From Planococcus citri (Eukaryota; Arthropoda; Insecta; Hemiptera; Pseudococcidae): 64,000 bases of DNA. Below are positions 32,572-43,689 of this stretch, piece by piece (position 1 is the first letter of the stretch; each line of letters opens with the position of its first letter). The stretch covers positions 61,724,836 through 61,788,835 of the forward strand of contig NC_088681.1 of NCBI RefSeq assembly GCF_950023065.1. The letters run 5' to 3'. The notes below the pieces were generated by a model. It did not search any database and had not been told where the DNA came from. It saw only the letters and a program-made list of their open reading frames with translations. Position numbers and translations under genes: made by a program.

Positions 32572-32856
32572 CCTCTGTTAAGGAACTAGATACCAGGTAT
32601 GAAAATATACGCCATCTTTGGTTATAGATTTTGTAGTTCTAATGGTGATGTGATTTTTTCATTTCAGTCGTATAATGAAATTGAATCAAAAAAATGGTGG
32701 GAAAATGTCTATTTTGCACATTAAAATAAATATGAGGTAAAAAAATGATGTACAAGTTGGCAGTATTATTAATAAATTGAGTCCTTAAACATTTCTTTCT
32801 ATGTATAACCAAAGATGGCATATTTCCATACCTAGTAACTAGTTCCTTACCTCTGT
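32572..32856. mobile_element. 271-bp MITE with 7-bp target duplication
   Basis: The target duplication CCTCTGT lies at 32572-32578 and 32850-32856. The element (32579-32849) has inverted ends about 46 bp long. The left begins TAAGGAACTAGATACCAGG. The right, read inward, begins GTAAGGAACTAGTTACTAGG. Both reach GCCATCTTTGGTTATA. Dropping the element and one duplication restores an unbroken endonuclease frame (YxQLQRAVQAVNPEDK after one existing stop), which fixes the boundaries. Short A/T-rich content and no coding capacity. A 7-8-bp duplication points to hAT-like or related enzymes. Confidence 0.85.
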
Positions 32857-33232
32857 AGTTGTTAATAGAACGCTCCACTTTGTTCCTCTTTTCCCTCTTC
32901 TGGTGCATATACTCCAATTATTGTAAGAAAGTCTTTTTTCAATCTCATCCTTGCTGATACAATTTGATGTTTTTGCGGTGTTTATTATGGATGTATAATA
33001 TCACTCGGCCTGCAGCTGTGGTTTTCTTGTCAACTCTGCTGTAGATAATGATGTAATTTCCAGATTCGATTGTCCCACTTCCTTTCTTCTTCATTTCAGA
33101 CATCACAGCAAAGTCTATATTTCTGCTGCTTAGAATTTTGTTTATTTCTGCTTCCTTGGCTGCATTTATCCTCTTTCATTACAGTTGCCAAATTTGTATT
33201 CTCTTTCCTTAGCGTGCGTTTTTATTTTAACC

Positions 33233-33375
33233 AGGGGTTCACCTCTGCCTGGGATCCCATAGTTCCATTGGTTTCCTGTTGTTTGCAGATTTTGAGTAAG
33301 GTTGGGGTTCACCTCCCCCTGGAATCCCATAGTTCCATTAGTTTCCTGTTGTTTACAGATTTTGAGTAGGTAAGG
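33233..33375 (-). repeat. ~72-bp tandem duplication in a LINE leader
   Basis: Two copies, starting near 33233 and 33304, share GTTTCCTGTTGTTT and GATCCCATAGTTCCATT with a few differences. Lying directly 5' of the endonuclease fragment, they look like repeated 5'-leader monomers, a known arrangement in some LINEs that can carry promoter activity. Confidence 0.7.
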
Positions 33376-33419
33376 TTGATTTATGCTTAACATAAAAAAA
33401 AATTATCTTCCAACAAAGG

Positions 33420-33715
33420 GAATATTTCAACCGTCACAAACATTTTTGAACTGGACAAAAGGAAATCGAAAAGGGACCCCAGAATATACCATCAGCAAAA
33501 ATTTCAGGAGGTGAAATTCATTTCTTGATTTTTGGCAAATTTTTGAAAACTCGAATTTGGGTCAAAATTGGAAAAAATCAAAATTTCAGTAAACCGACCT
33601 AGAAAGCTGAAATTTTGTTTATGGACTATTTTCGACCTCCCGAGTCGATTGGTGACGGTTTCGAACCGTTCTGGAGCCTCCAGTGGATTTTTGGATTCGC
33701 AAGTTTTCGGAAAAA
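33420..33715 (+). repeat. Foldback-family fragment
   Basis: One arm segment only: GATTTTTGGCAAATTTTTGAAA, then GACCTAGAAAGCTGAAATTT, the GATTGGTGACGGTTTCGAAC region, and one GGAGCCTCCAGTGGATTTT module. No termini. Confidence 0.65.
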
Positions 33716-33871
33716 AAAAAATGTTGTAAATAATCTCATTTTTAATTTTTAGGTACCTAAGTTCTAAGTGTTTATTCCGCACCCTGACAAGCGCTGAAAA
33801 TCGTTGCTCTTTTATTTATTTTTTCATTTATATTGTAATGATTTTCAATCCATTTAGATATATCAACTATT

Positions 33872-33900
33872 CATTTTTTCTATTTTTGTTTCAGGTGAGT
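33872..33900 (+). promoter_or_regulatory. Candidate recursive splice site 1
   Basis: A T-rich tract (TTTTTTCTATTTTTGTTTCAG, ending at 33894) is followed at once by GTGAGT (33895-33900). A strong 3' splice site fused to a strong 5' splice site with no exon between is the defining form of recursive splice sites (ratchet points) described in long Drosophila introns. It lies on the plus strand about 20.1 kb after the donor at 13764. A near-identical composite occurs at 58227/58228. Confidence 0.55.
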
Positions 33901-36724
33901 ACCTACCCATTTTTATTGTCAGAGTAAAGAAATGTGACGATACCTACTGAAGTAAGTTAAGTTTGAATTTCGAATTTGTATTCTGTTTTAAATGAAAAAA
34001 AAAAAAAACTCAATGCCAAGATCGATGCGTAGTGTTTCGTTGATAATTATTTTTAATCTATATGCTTACTGATGGGTTGGAGTTAAAATTAAGTGAGAGC
34101 GAATTTAGGTTTGTTCTTTTTCGAAAGCCATCCATCGTCAGATTAATCTAGGGTGAAATATTTAACCACTCAACGTCGCGTCGTCCTACTTACTTCCTCA
34201 TACTAATAAGGTTAAAAAGAGCTAGTTCCAGCACTTGTGGGTGGTGGCGTAGGCTTTGCATATCCGACGTACCTATTTACATTTAATTGGTTACCTACCA
34301 CACCTTATATATAATTATCATATTAGGGCAAGGTTCAAACCTGTGTACAGGCACACTGTACAAGCTTGGCTCTTACAATATCCCAACGTAACTCTTTTCA
34401 GTAGAAGCTTGTATATAAGTTAAAAACGCTTGGAAAAATCTCAAAAAAAAAATTCCAACATGTTCTTTGAAGTGTCTCTTGTGTAGAAAAAAAAAGAGCA
34501 AGGTGAGAAGTTTCATTTCAGTTTGTTCAAAAATAACACCATACTTGTGTGAAAAAATTGACACGTGAGATAAAAACTGTCGACGACGACGACGACGTTT
34601 TAAATAAACTACCAAGCTAAAAATGAAAGTTGAAATTAACAGGCGTTCGAATAAGAGTTTTTGAAGTTTCTTTTCGGCAGTGTTTTTTTTTTTCGTTTTT
34701 ACTCGAAGTTATTCTTTGAATGACGAGTGTGTATAATTATTTTTTAATTTTATTTCGTTTTACGTTACCTTGTGGTGGTAGGGTGTTCAGAAAGTTATGA
34801 GAAAATATATTTCTGGAAGGTGGTCTACGACCCAATCATATTCAATTACTCCTAAATGAAACCATGCAATTTAACAGCAAACGCATCCAAATTATTCGTC
34901 AAGATCTTCTAAATCTGTTCACTTTTTTTTCTACTCCTCCATTCTTGTAATTCAATTCACTTCACACTCGACCTGGCATCCACTCGAGTTATTTCGAGAC
35001 GATTTGCCACGATAAATTCGAGTCCACTCGACTGCTTCTCAGATTACCTAATTCGTGTCAGTCTCTTGTAAAACCATAACAAGAAGTATTTCGCTTCGGG
35101 CTACCGAACGTCGCAAACTATTCGCGTCTTTGGTGTGGTGTTCATTTAAGCGATAATACATTCACCAAAGGTACACTTTTGTTAACATCTGCGGTATTTT
35201 GAAAAAAAAATTTCCGTTCTAGAATAGGGTAAGTACACCAACTAGGTACGTACAACAATTGCACTCGACGCAGCCACACGCCTATTTACAGCGAAGACGT
35301 CGTCGCGTTGACGTCGCTCGTACAGCTTTATTAACCAATTACACAGACTTGGAAGATTAGGCTTTACGACGAGTAGGCGACTTTGTGAAATTTAACGCTC
35401 AAGACGTTCGGCGAATTCTCTTATCGCTAAATAATTGCCTCGCAGACTATAGAATTATACTATAAAAGCATCCAGAGACTTCAAAGTACACACTGTGTGC
35501 GATGCCGCGCTTCAGTCCAATTAAAAATCCACCATTTGCAACGAAACGAAGTCTAAAGAGTTTCTAGGCCGAAATTTATGCACAGGGAGGCCGAAAAAGA
35601 CTACGTGTGACGTCACAATCGCATCGAAGCTTTCGATGTTGTTGGTGCAATGAGCTAATACGAGGCTTTCTTTTTTTGGTTCTTTCGTTTTACTTTACTT
35701 TTTTTTTTATTTATAAACGATGACAAGAACTATTGTCTAAGTGACATTTGAGTCTTTCATTAAAAGTGCACCTCTTCGAGTCACGACGATGACGGAGCAA
35801 AGAAGAAAAAAAAACACGCTCTAGCACGGTTAATTTGTTATACTGTTTTAGCTTGCCTCGCGATGCCCGACTCTTCGCAACAGTTCTCTATTGTTTTTTT
35901 TTACCTCTTGTTTTTTAATTTCAAAAGCCGACTCTGTTTTCGCCAGAACAAAAGCCATCGAAAAATGACGCTCATTATGTGTACACCGTCGATCGGGTAT
36001 AAATGGGCATTTTGTTTTCGCTTTCAACTCATCCTCATTATTTACCCCCACCACACGCTATTTACTTCTCTAATTCTCTCCACGAGCATTCAGCACCATC
36101 ACACTGTACAATATTAACCCCTATATATACGAGTATGCTATGCTATGCAGCGAGAATTTAGCTCATTTTTTTCTCTCCATCGAGTGGAGCAGACCGAAGG
36201 AGAAGAGGTTTTCGTTGACAAGCGTGACTCGTGCCACTATACTACATCAACTTTCCTCAATATAGTATGTAGTTTGGCTTAATAATGTGAAAACAAAAAC
36301 TGTTACGTTGGTGACATTTGTACATTGCGATGGGAATTACGTAGCGAACTATATTTTACCCTTTGCCAAGTTGAAATATTTAAACGTTTTTCGTCACCTT
36401 TTTTTTCGCGCAGAAAAAAAAATGAAATTTTCTTCGCTACCGTCGAGTGAGAATATAAATGCGAACTTAACTTACTCGTAATGTCGAACCGCATCTCAAT
36501 GTACGAGTACGCGGAGGTATTTCACACTTTTCACCTAGTTTTCTTTCTCGTTTGAAAATTAATTTGCTTGCTTTCGGTGCCGAAAATTGAAAAGCCAAAC
36601 GTTAGCGTCGGTCGGTCGGGTTTGTTTTACGTGCGGTAATGCTTCTCAACTGGCGAATGGGTCTTTACCGAATGAACTTTGACCTTTGTACGTTGAGTAT
36701 GTCGAGTAATGGTTTATTATGTAA
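33901..36724. other. Single-copy non-coding island
   Basis: Contains an ACG/GAC trinucleotide run at 34582-34598 and CG-containing stretches near 35260-35340. No recognised gene, RNA or repeat. Confidence 0.35.
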
Positions 36725-38577
36725 TTAGTCCGGCATATGACAATAGGAGTAATTGCACCCCCCCCCGCCGATCCTCCGGGACAACTTTTTTCTTAAAGAG
36801 GACATTCTAAGGAACATTTTAAAGCAAACTTTCCGAAAAAATAGTTGGCCTTACTTACAAAATGGCGGCCTTTCTGATTGACAGGTAAGCCGAAATCGCA
36901 GATTTTGCGTTTTAACATAGGACTTGCACGAACTTTTTCAAACTTTACAAAGGTAGATCGAAAGATCATGCAAAAATTTATCACCTGTCAAAATTTCAAG
37001 TGCTAAAGTGCGTTTTTCGATTTTTGGTGAATTTTTGAAAATCGAATTTAGGTCAAAAATGAGGGAAAAAATCAAAATTTTACCAAATTGACCAAGAAAG
37101 CTGAAATTTGGGATATACCCTATTTTCGACTTGCCAAATCGATTGGAAACGGTTTCAACCCGTTTTAAGCAGTTCTGGAGCCTCCAGCAAATTTTTGAAA
37201 CTCGAAATTTCCACAAAATTCCATCAAATTGGAGTTGTAAAGCTAAAATTTATTCCAAAAACTAATTTCAATACGCTACGAAGTACTGCAGGTGAATTTC
37301 AAGTCGTTTTGGAGCCTCCAGTGACTTTTTGAAAATTCCTGAAACCTCCAGCAGATTTTTGAAACTTTAAATTCTCACAAAATTTCATCAAATGGAGATG
37401 GAGAGCTGAAATTTATTCTACACTCCATTTTTAACACCCTCTGAAGACGACTTCAGGCGAGTTCAAGTAATTTTAGGGCCTCCACAGACTTTTTTTGAAA
37501 ATTACTGGAGCCTCCAGCAGATTTTTGAAATTTTAAATTTTCACAAAATTTCATGAAAATGGGAGATGGAAAGCTAAAATTTATTCTACACTCCGATTTG
37601 AACACCCTCTGAAGACGATTTCAGGTGGGTTCAAGTCATTTTAGGGCCTCCAGCGACTTTTTTGAAAATTACTCGAGCCTCCAGTAGATTTTTTAAATTT
37701 GAAATTTCCCCAACATTAATTTATCAAATGGAGTTGGCAAGCTTAAATTCACTTCGCAGACTACATGATGGTTTCAAATGGTTTTGAAGCTTCCAGCTAC
37801 TTTTAGGAAATTTCAATTTTCCAAAAAAAAACGTCATACAACCTTTCAAAAAGTTGCTGGAGGCTCCAAAACGACATGAAATTCACCAGCAGTCAACTTC
37901 GTAACGTGTTGAAATTAGTTTGCAGAATGGATTTCGACTCTCCATCTTGGTTTGATAAAACTTTGGGGAAGTTTCAAGTTTCAAAAATCTACTGGAGGCT
38001 CCAGTAATTTGCAATAAAGTTGTTGGAGGCTCTAAAATGACTTGAAATCCACCAGAAGTCGTTTTCAGAGTGTGTTAAAATTGGAGTGTAGAGTAAATTT
38101 CAGCTTTCCATCTCCATTTGATGAAATTTTGTGAAAATTTAAAGTTTCAAAAATCTGCTGGAGGTTTCAGGAATTTTCAAAAAGTCGCTGGAGGCTCCAA
38201 AACGACTTGAAATTCACCTGCAGTACTTCGTAGCGTATTGAAATTAGTTTTTAGAATAAATTTTAGCTTTACAACTCCAATTTGATAGAATTTTGTGGAA
38301 ATTTCGAGTTTCAAAAATTTTCTGGAGGCTCCAGAACTGCTCAAAACGGGTTGAAACCGTTTCCAATCGATTTGGCAAGTCGAAAATAGGGTATATCCCA
38401 AATTTCAGCTTTCTAGGTCAATTTGGTAAAATTTTGATTTTTCCCTCATTTTTGGCCTAAATTTGATTTTTAAAAATTCACCAAAAATCGAAAAAGGCAC
38501 TTTAGCACTTAAAATTTTGCCAGGTGATGAATTTTTACCTGCTTTTTCGATCTACCTTTGTACGGTTTAAAAGATTA
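36725..38577. mobile_element. Foldback element, copy 3, right terminus lost
   Basis: The left end is present (TAGTCCGGCATATGACAATA, a decayed terminus, then GATCCTCCGGGACAACTTTT). The left arm reaches a centre near 37800, and the right arm mirrors it back to the CGATCTACCTTTGTACGGTTT segment at about 38570. The last ~230 bp that should mirror 36725-36950 are missing, and unrelated sequence begins at 38578. Two inverted frames, 37108-37332 (+) and 38401-38177 (-), encode nearly the same string because of the palindrome. They are not genes. Confidence 0.82.
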
Positions 38578-39849
38578 CAGTGAACGTTTGGAAAAATCGA
38601 ATAAAATATGAGCAAATACCCGAAAAAGACATGGGCGAGTTCTGCGCCAGGAGTGATTCGAGAGACTTCCAGTACCGCGTTTTTAGAAAAGAATCACTTG
38701 ATGTGTTAACGTATGCGGGGTTACGGTGTCCTTCTATTGAAGTTTCGTTATTTTTAATGCTTACTACTTCCTAAAGGCGGTGGATTTGGTGAAAATAAAT
38801 TCTCAATTTTATAATTTTTTTTTTGAAAATCGAAAAAAAAATTGTGCTAAAAGGTTCCAAAAAAATGGTAAAAAATTAGAAAAAAATAATTGGTATATAG
38901 TACATAAAGTTTGAAAAGAAATTTCTAATAGAATACCCATTTCTAAATTTGGCTACCATATTCGGAAAAGCCCTAATACTCGTCAGTCTTCCAAGAATTT
39001 TTGATCTTCTTTTGCAGGGCCTTCCATACGTTAAAATAGCATAAAAATACATTATTAAAGAGCATTAAAATTCTTAAGAAGCAATAGGATTAAAATTATT
39101 ATCAAGGGTCATTCTACGTCAATTCGGCCAAGAAGTGGTGGGGGGGGGGGTCGGCGATTTTTTTGAAATTTTTCCTATGGAAAGACCTTTCGAAGGGATG
39201 ACCAATGGCGCAAATCGCAGCCCTCTAGTCCTTTTTTAAAGGCTGCTAGGGGGTGTCAAAGTTTTCAGTGAACTTGAAATATCATCCATTTCAGCAGTGG
39301 ATTACTCGATAACCACGATACCTACCAAAATGGAACGTTTTCCAATAGTTAGGGGTTTTGATAAGCTTTTTGGTGATATCATAAAAGTCAGTGTTGCTAC
39401 TTTTTTTCGTACAAAAAATTAGCTCAAAAGTTTCGAAACGTAGTTTTCATATCGTTCCGACTCTAAAAAATTCTGGAAAAATATAATTTTGGACAACTTT
39501 TCATGCTGAACAACATATTAAAAAATTGGGATGGTAACATGTTGCAAAGTTGATTTTAAAAAAGTGAAATTTTGCGAAAAAATGGGATTTTTTGATTTAA
39601 AACATGAAAAAAGTTTTGACAGGTGAAGTTAATCCATTTGACCCCTATTATTATGAATCCGTTGAAAAAGTTGGAAAAAACCCTTTCACTCGATAAAATA
39701 AATTCATCACAAAAAATCAAAATTCGAAAAAATTCAATTTTCAATTCCAAACATCAAAAAAAGTTTGAATTTATTCAGTTGACTCTTTCTGACGTATTTC
39801 ATGAAAAAGTTGATAAAAATTACACTCGTAGCAAAAAAAAATGAAAATT
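38578..39849. other. Mixed repeat-derived sequence
   Basis: Starts with a short piece carrying GTTCTGCGCCAGGAG (38639-38653). 39110-39460 (GGTCATTCTACGTCAATTCG at the left edge, with a G run at 39138-39150) looks like a separate repeat. Its end shares AGTCAGTGTTGCTAC with the ATCAGTGTTGCCAC part of repeat X. The rest is AT-rich and unassigned. Confidence 0.35.
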
Positions 39850-42394
39850 CGTTTATTTTGTGAATTTTTTCAAATTTTGAGAATCGAATCATGGAAGAGC
39901 TTTAATTTTCGGTGAGTTTTTTTTCATATGAGAATATTTACAGTCAAGTACGGTTTCAATAGCTCAAATACGAGTGTAAGATTTTTTGTTGGATTTTCGT
40001 CGTTTTATATGACAATTACGACTTCAAAAGACTCGATTTTTTGAAGTGAAGAGAACGGGGAGAGCTCGAACTAGGTCTGTTCGCCCATTGTACGAATTGA
40101 TTAATTACTAATTTTTCATTCAAAGCGTCATTTTACTAATTCTTCAAACATAGCTGAGATGTGAACGGATGAAAGTATGTGTAATATAAGGTAGTTGAAG
40201 TATTTGTATGATGAAGTTGAATTACAAGTTCTCAATCGAGCTGATTTCTCATCTATAAATCTGTTTGAACTTCCTTCTACCTACGTGACTTTTGCTGGCA
40301 CTCGAGTTCGTGGAAAAGTTTACTTCGTGTTGCGTTAACCTATAGCGAACTTCAGATTCGTTCTACGTACGAGACGATTGAAAACAGAGGCGAAAAAAGG
40401 AACGAAGAAGTAAAAAAAAAAAAAAGAAATGGCAATTTTGCAAAATGAATGACGACAGTGGTACACAACGTCGAGAGGAGAAAACTAGAAGAAACACAGA
40501 GCTGTGTGGAGATTCGATTGTATCACGTAAAGCGGCAGCTAAGTTAATTAAAGGCGAATCCCAAAAGACGAACAACGAGGGTGGCATGACGCGGCGGTGG
40601 TGGCTAAACAAACCAAAGAAAATTCACCGAACCGAGCGCAAAATATAGAGTAAAATGCTGCAGCTCGCTATACAACAACTACCACCACCAGTACCACTAC
40701 GACGATTAAAAACTTGATCAAATTGCGCGAAAATATTTGAAATATTTGCCTTCGTTCTACTATTCCAGCTGAGTGGTGGTTTTTTCCCTCTTGTGTTTCG
40801 GTACCTATTCTCTTCTCTTCTACTTTTTTTTCCGCCTTGTGTTTACCCTTTCTTGGCGCTTAAACGGTTCGGAAGCCGGCGATTTCGGCGCGAATTCGTA
40901 TTATTAAAAAATATTAACGACATCGTAAATATATAGGTATTTTTTTCTCATTCTGCGTGTATTTTTTTCTCTCTCTCTCGTGCTGTGTGCTGCGTTGTTG
41001 TTTACTGGTGATCGTAAAATTTCCACGTTGTCGGAAAACGAATACGAACGCCGAACGCGAACGCGCAATAATATCATCGGAAGATTAAGATTTACGATTA
41101 AAAGGCTATCTTATGCAGTGAATTTGGTCGCCGTGTAAGTATATTATATAAAGAGAAGCGAGCGACGCTATTTTTATGTTGGGATTTTATTGATTTGCTC
41201 GAAAATTTACAAAGTTAACACCTTTATTTCGGGCACTATAGCACCTTCTCGCTCGAACCGCGCGCACTGAGCCGAGCTTCTAAATTATCCGTCGCTTATC
41301 GGATGCAATCTGCTTCTGACATTTTCATTTTTACCGTTTTTTCTCTACTTTTTTTTTTTGAAAACCTCCACCCCCTCTTTCTCGTCACGTTTCAGTTTTA
41401 AAGCTCACTAGTCGACCGACCCGACCCCGGTACCGAGCATTTGTGTATCTAATGTGTTTTTAACGTCGACTGTGGGGTTACTCTCTCTCTCCTCTCTCTC
41501 CTCTCTCGTTCACTCTTTCTTACATATAACTGTGTCGCACGCTTCATTATTTTATTTTTTACACTGCTACGTACAAATAGTGCGGCTTTACTCGGTTTAA
41601 TATTGGCCAGAAGATATTTGATTCGGGATTTAACGACCTGACCCGAAATCAGGTACCGTAATTAACGCGATATATAAGACCTCACTGTACCTATACCTAA
41701 GCTGGAAATTATTCGCTACCAAACTGAAAGATCCTAGCTCCAATTTCGCATCCTTTTCACACTCGAACGCGGATTATTTTTATACGAGTACCATCGAATA
41801 TGTGGTCGATGTGTTTTCAGATGCACCCAACTCAATCCATCAATCTCAACCGAGATAACGTTTATGAAGTGGATGCATTATCGAAGATTTACCCCCGAAC
41901 AATTGAATATGGTATGCGGCCATCGCCATACATGGCGGATATTTGAAAACACCCGAATGTTTCCGTTTCCGGTTACACGCCACCGTTGCCGCATTTCTCT
42001 TCAACCAACATGTTAAATACCTCCTTAGAGAATAGCCAATCGCAAGCACGTGATTTATATTCGGTGCTACGTGCGAATGTACGTAAATTAGCGTTTTGCC
42101 TACCTATTTCAGGCCTTATTTCACATTCTGCCATCTTCACTACCCATTGTATCTAATCGAATAAGGTGTCTGAAGCGAAATACGTAGGTACGTGTGGTTG
42201 GATGAAGGCAGGGATGACTGAAAGAGAGCCTTTTTTTTTACCTTTTCCGTCGATATTAGGTTTGTAATGAATTTTTTAACGTGTGAGATTTATGATATTT
42301 TTAATGTTATATTTCAGGTGTGTTTTTTTTCGACGAATAGTTTGATTTTTTCCATAGTGGTTGTACCGAATAAAACCACTATACTAATAAAGGC
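39850..42394. other. Single-copy island with a CT/GA microsatellite
   Basis: Relatively complex sequence, CG-containing around 40860-41130 and 41280-41480. A CT-rich run at 41480-41508 (GAGAG units on the minus strand) resembles GAGA-factor binding clusters found in insect promoters. I cannot define a transcription start. Confidence 0.35.
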
Positions 42395-42560
42395 GGTACC
42401 TCAACTGGCAGAAAATGTTTTGAACCGAATAACGCTGAATTGAAAGAGCATACAAAGATGCATCGCCAGCTAAAATTTTACAAACTGAAGCACATTTTTC
42501 GGGTTTTGGCGAATTTTTGAAAATCAAATCCAAAATTCTGACTCTTTACGTGTCCATACT
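42395..42560 (+). repeat. Foldback-family arm fragment
   Basis: TTGAAAGAGCATACAAAGAT, CGCCAGCTAAAATTTTA and GGCGAATTTTTGAAAATCAA parallel 460-555 of partial copy 1. No modules or termini. Confidence 0.55.
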
Positions 42561-43689
42561 TGGATGGATTGAAAGAAATATATGCCTTGGATTTCGACCA
42601 AATTTACCAAGATGGTTTACTCCTGAGTTGAAAATGTTCCATAAAAAATGTGAGTCCCTTAGACGAAAGGAGCGGGGAGCTAGAAGGCCTCAAAGTGAGG
42701 TCTGGTGTTTCTAGCAAGATTTCAAATCCCTTAAAAAAATTACAAATTGAAAAAAAATGCCTATCCGAAGTTCCCAAGTGATCCTCTCCTTCTCTTTCCA
42801 GCAATTGTAATCTCTTTTGAGCCTATAAGTGTATTTTAAATTGCTGGAGGTAAATTAACTTTTGCCAAAAGCTTCGGATTAACTAGAAAAAAGTCACAAT
42901 CGATTGAGGGTGGGGGGCCGGGGGCAGTGTGAATGAAAATGAATTCAACTTAAGAACACAAGCCAAGTTCAGGTTTTTATTTTAAGATTCCTCTTTTTGT
43001 AGAAAATTTATGCATCGATGGACCATTTCCACCATTTTCAGAAATTCGTCGGCTCTTAATTTGGTTTTGAAGTGTGGATCTCGTGCTTTATTTTCTGTGA
43101 ACCAAATTGCACCACGGTTGGAGTTTACGATGAAAAGAAAATATTTTTAAAAACTGATTCAGTTTCTGAAAGCAAGATTTGGATTTTCAATTCCGCAATT
43201 ATTTAGAAAAAAAATGTATTAGGTATTTTATTAATTTTTGTGATTCTCTCGCGTGAAATGGAACAGAAAAGTGAAACTTGAAAATTCGAGCATTATTAGC
43301 TCATCGTGTTTTTGAGCTGAAACTTGATATGGGGGAAGGGGTGCAATTTTCATCTAAAAACATTGTTGTATGTATTAGGAGAATTTTCGCTGTTTTCAGA
43401 AATTTTCATGCACATCTTCCTTAAGTGAGTCTCCCGATGAGATTTGAAATTTTGGCTAAACATCATTTTCATGTTATATTGCGTCGGCAGAAGAAGGAAG
43501 GAAGGGAGAATTGCAGTTCTTATCCAAAAAAAAAAAAAAAGAATAGTCAATGTAGCTGAATTTTTGTTATTTGTGAGAATTTTCATGCACTTTCCTCCTC
43601 GAATGATTCTCTTGAGGTTCGAAAATTCGGTTGGATATTGTTTAAAAAGTCTTTGCCAATCTCACCTAGGTATAAAGTTTTGTTTTTTT
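42561..43689. other. Spacer
   Basis: AT-rich. GGGG-rich patch near 42910-42925. Two roughly 200-bp stretches (43340-43460 and 43540-43640) repeat TTTTCATGCAC and GAATTTTCG-type words. No gene. Confidence 0.3.

Larger units (their letters stand above)
32405..33390 (-). mobile_element. RTE-type LINE, 5' leader and endonuclease fragment
   Basis: On the minus strand a leader with a ~72-bp duplication (33233-33375) is followed by endonuclease blocks: NIDFAVMSEMKKKGSGT (33100-33130), AAGRVILYIHNK, then after a frameshift DFLTIIGVYAPEEGKEEQ, a MITE (32579-32849), and QRAVQAVNPEDKLIIAGDLN with AQVG (32490-32570). The GDLN Asp/Asn pair is kept. The fragment then reads GMNTDGKRQIGFALSTD and stops near 32405, where the Jockey segment starts. 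This is a different RTE lineage from the one at 3560-6784 (GDLNAQVG against GDFNAKVG). Confidence 0.78.

Noticed and set aside
36876..36895. Acceptor/donor-like GATTGACAG/GTAAGCC
   Set aside because: It is the foldback segment GACAGGTCAGCC with one substitution, and there is no proper pyrimidine tract.
3713..39545. An 18-base string GGGATGGTAACATGTTGC present at about 3713 and 39528
   Set aside because: Flanks do not match. Probably coincidence in skewed sequence, or too short to interpret.
42300..42325. TATATTTCAG/GTGTGT as a third recursive splice site
   Set aside because: Weak pyrimidine tract and a poor donor (GTGTGT). Does not match the other two.
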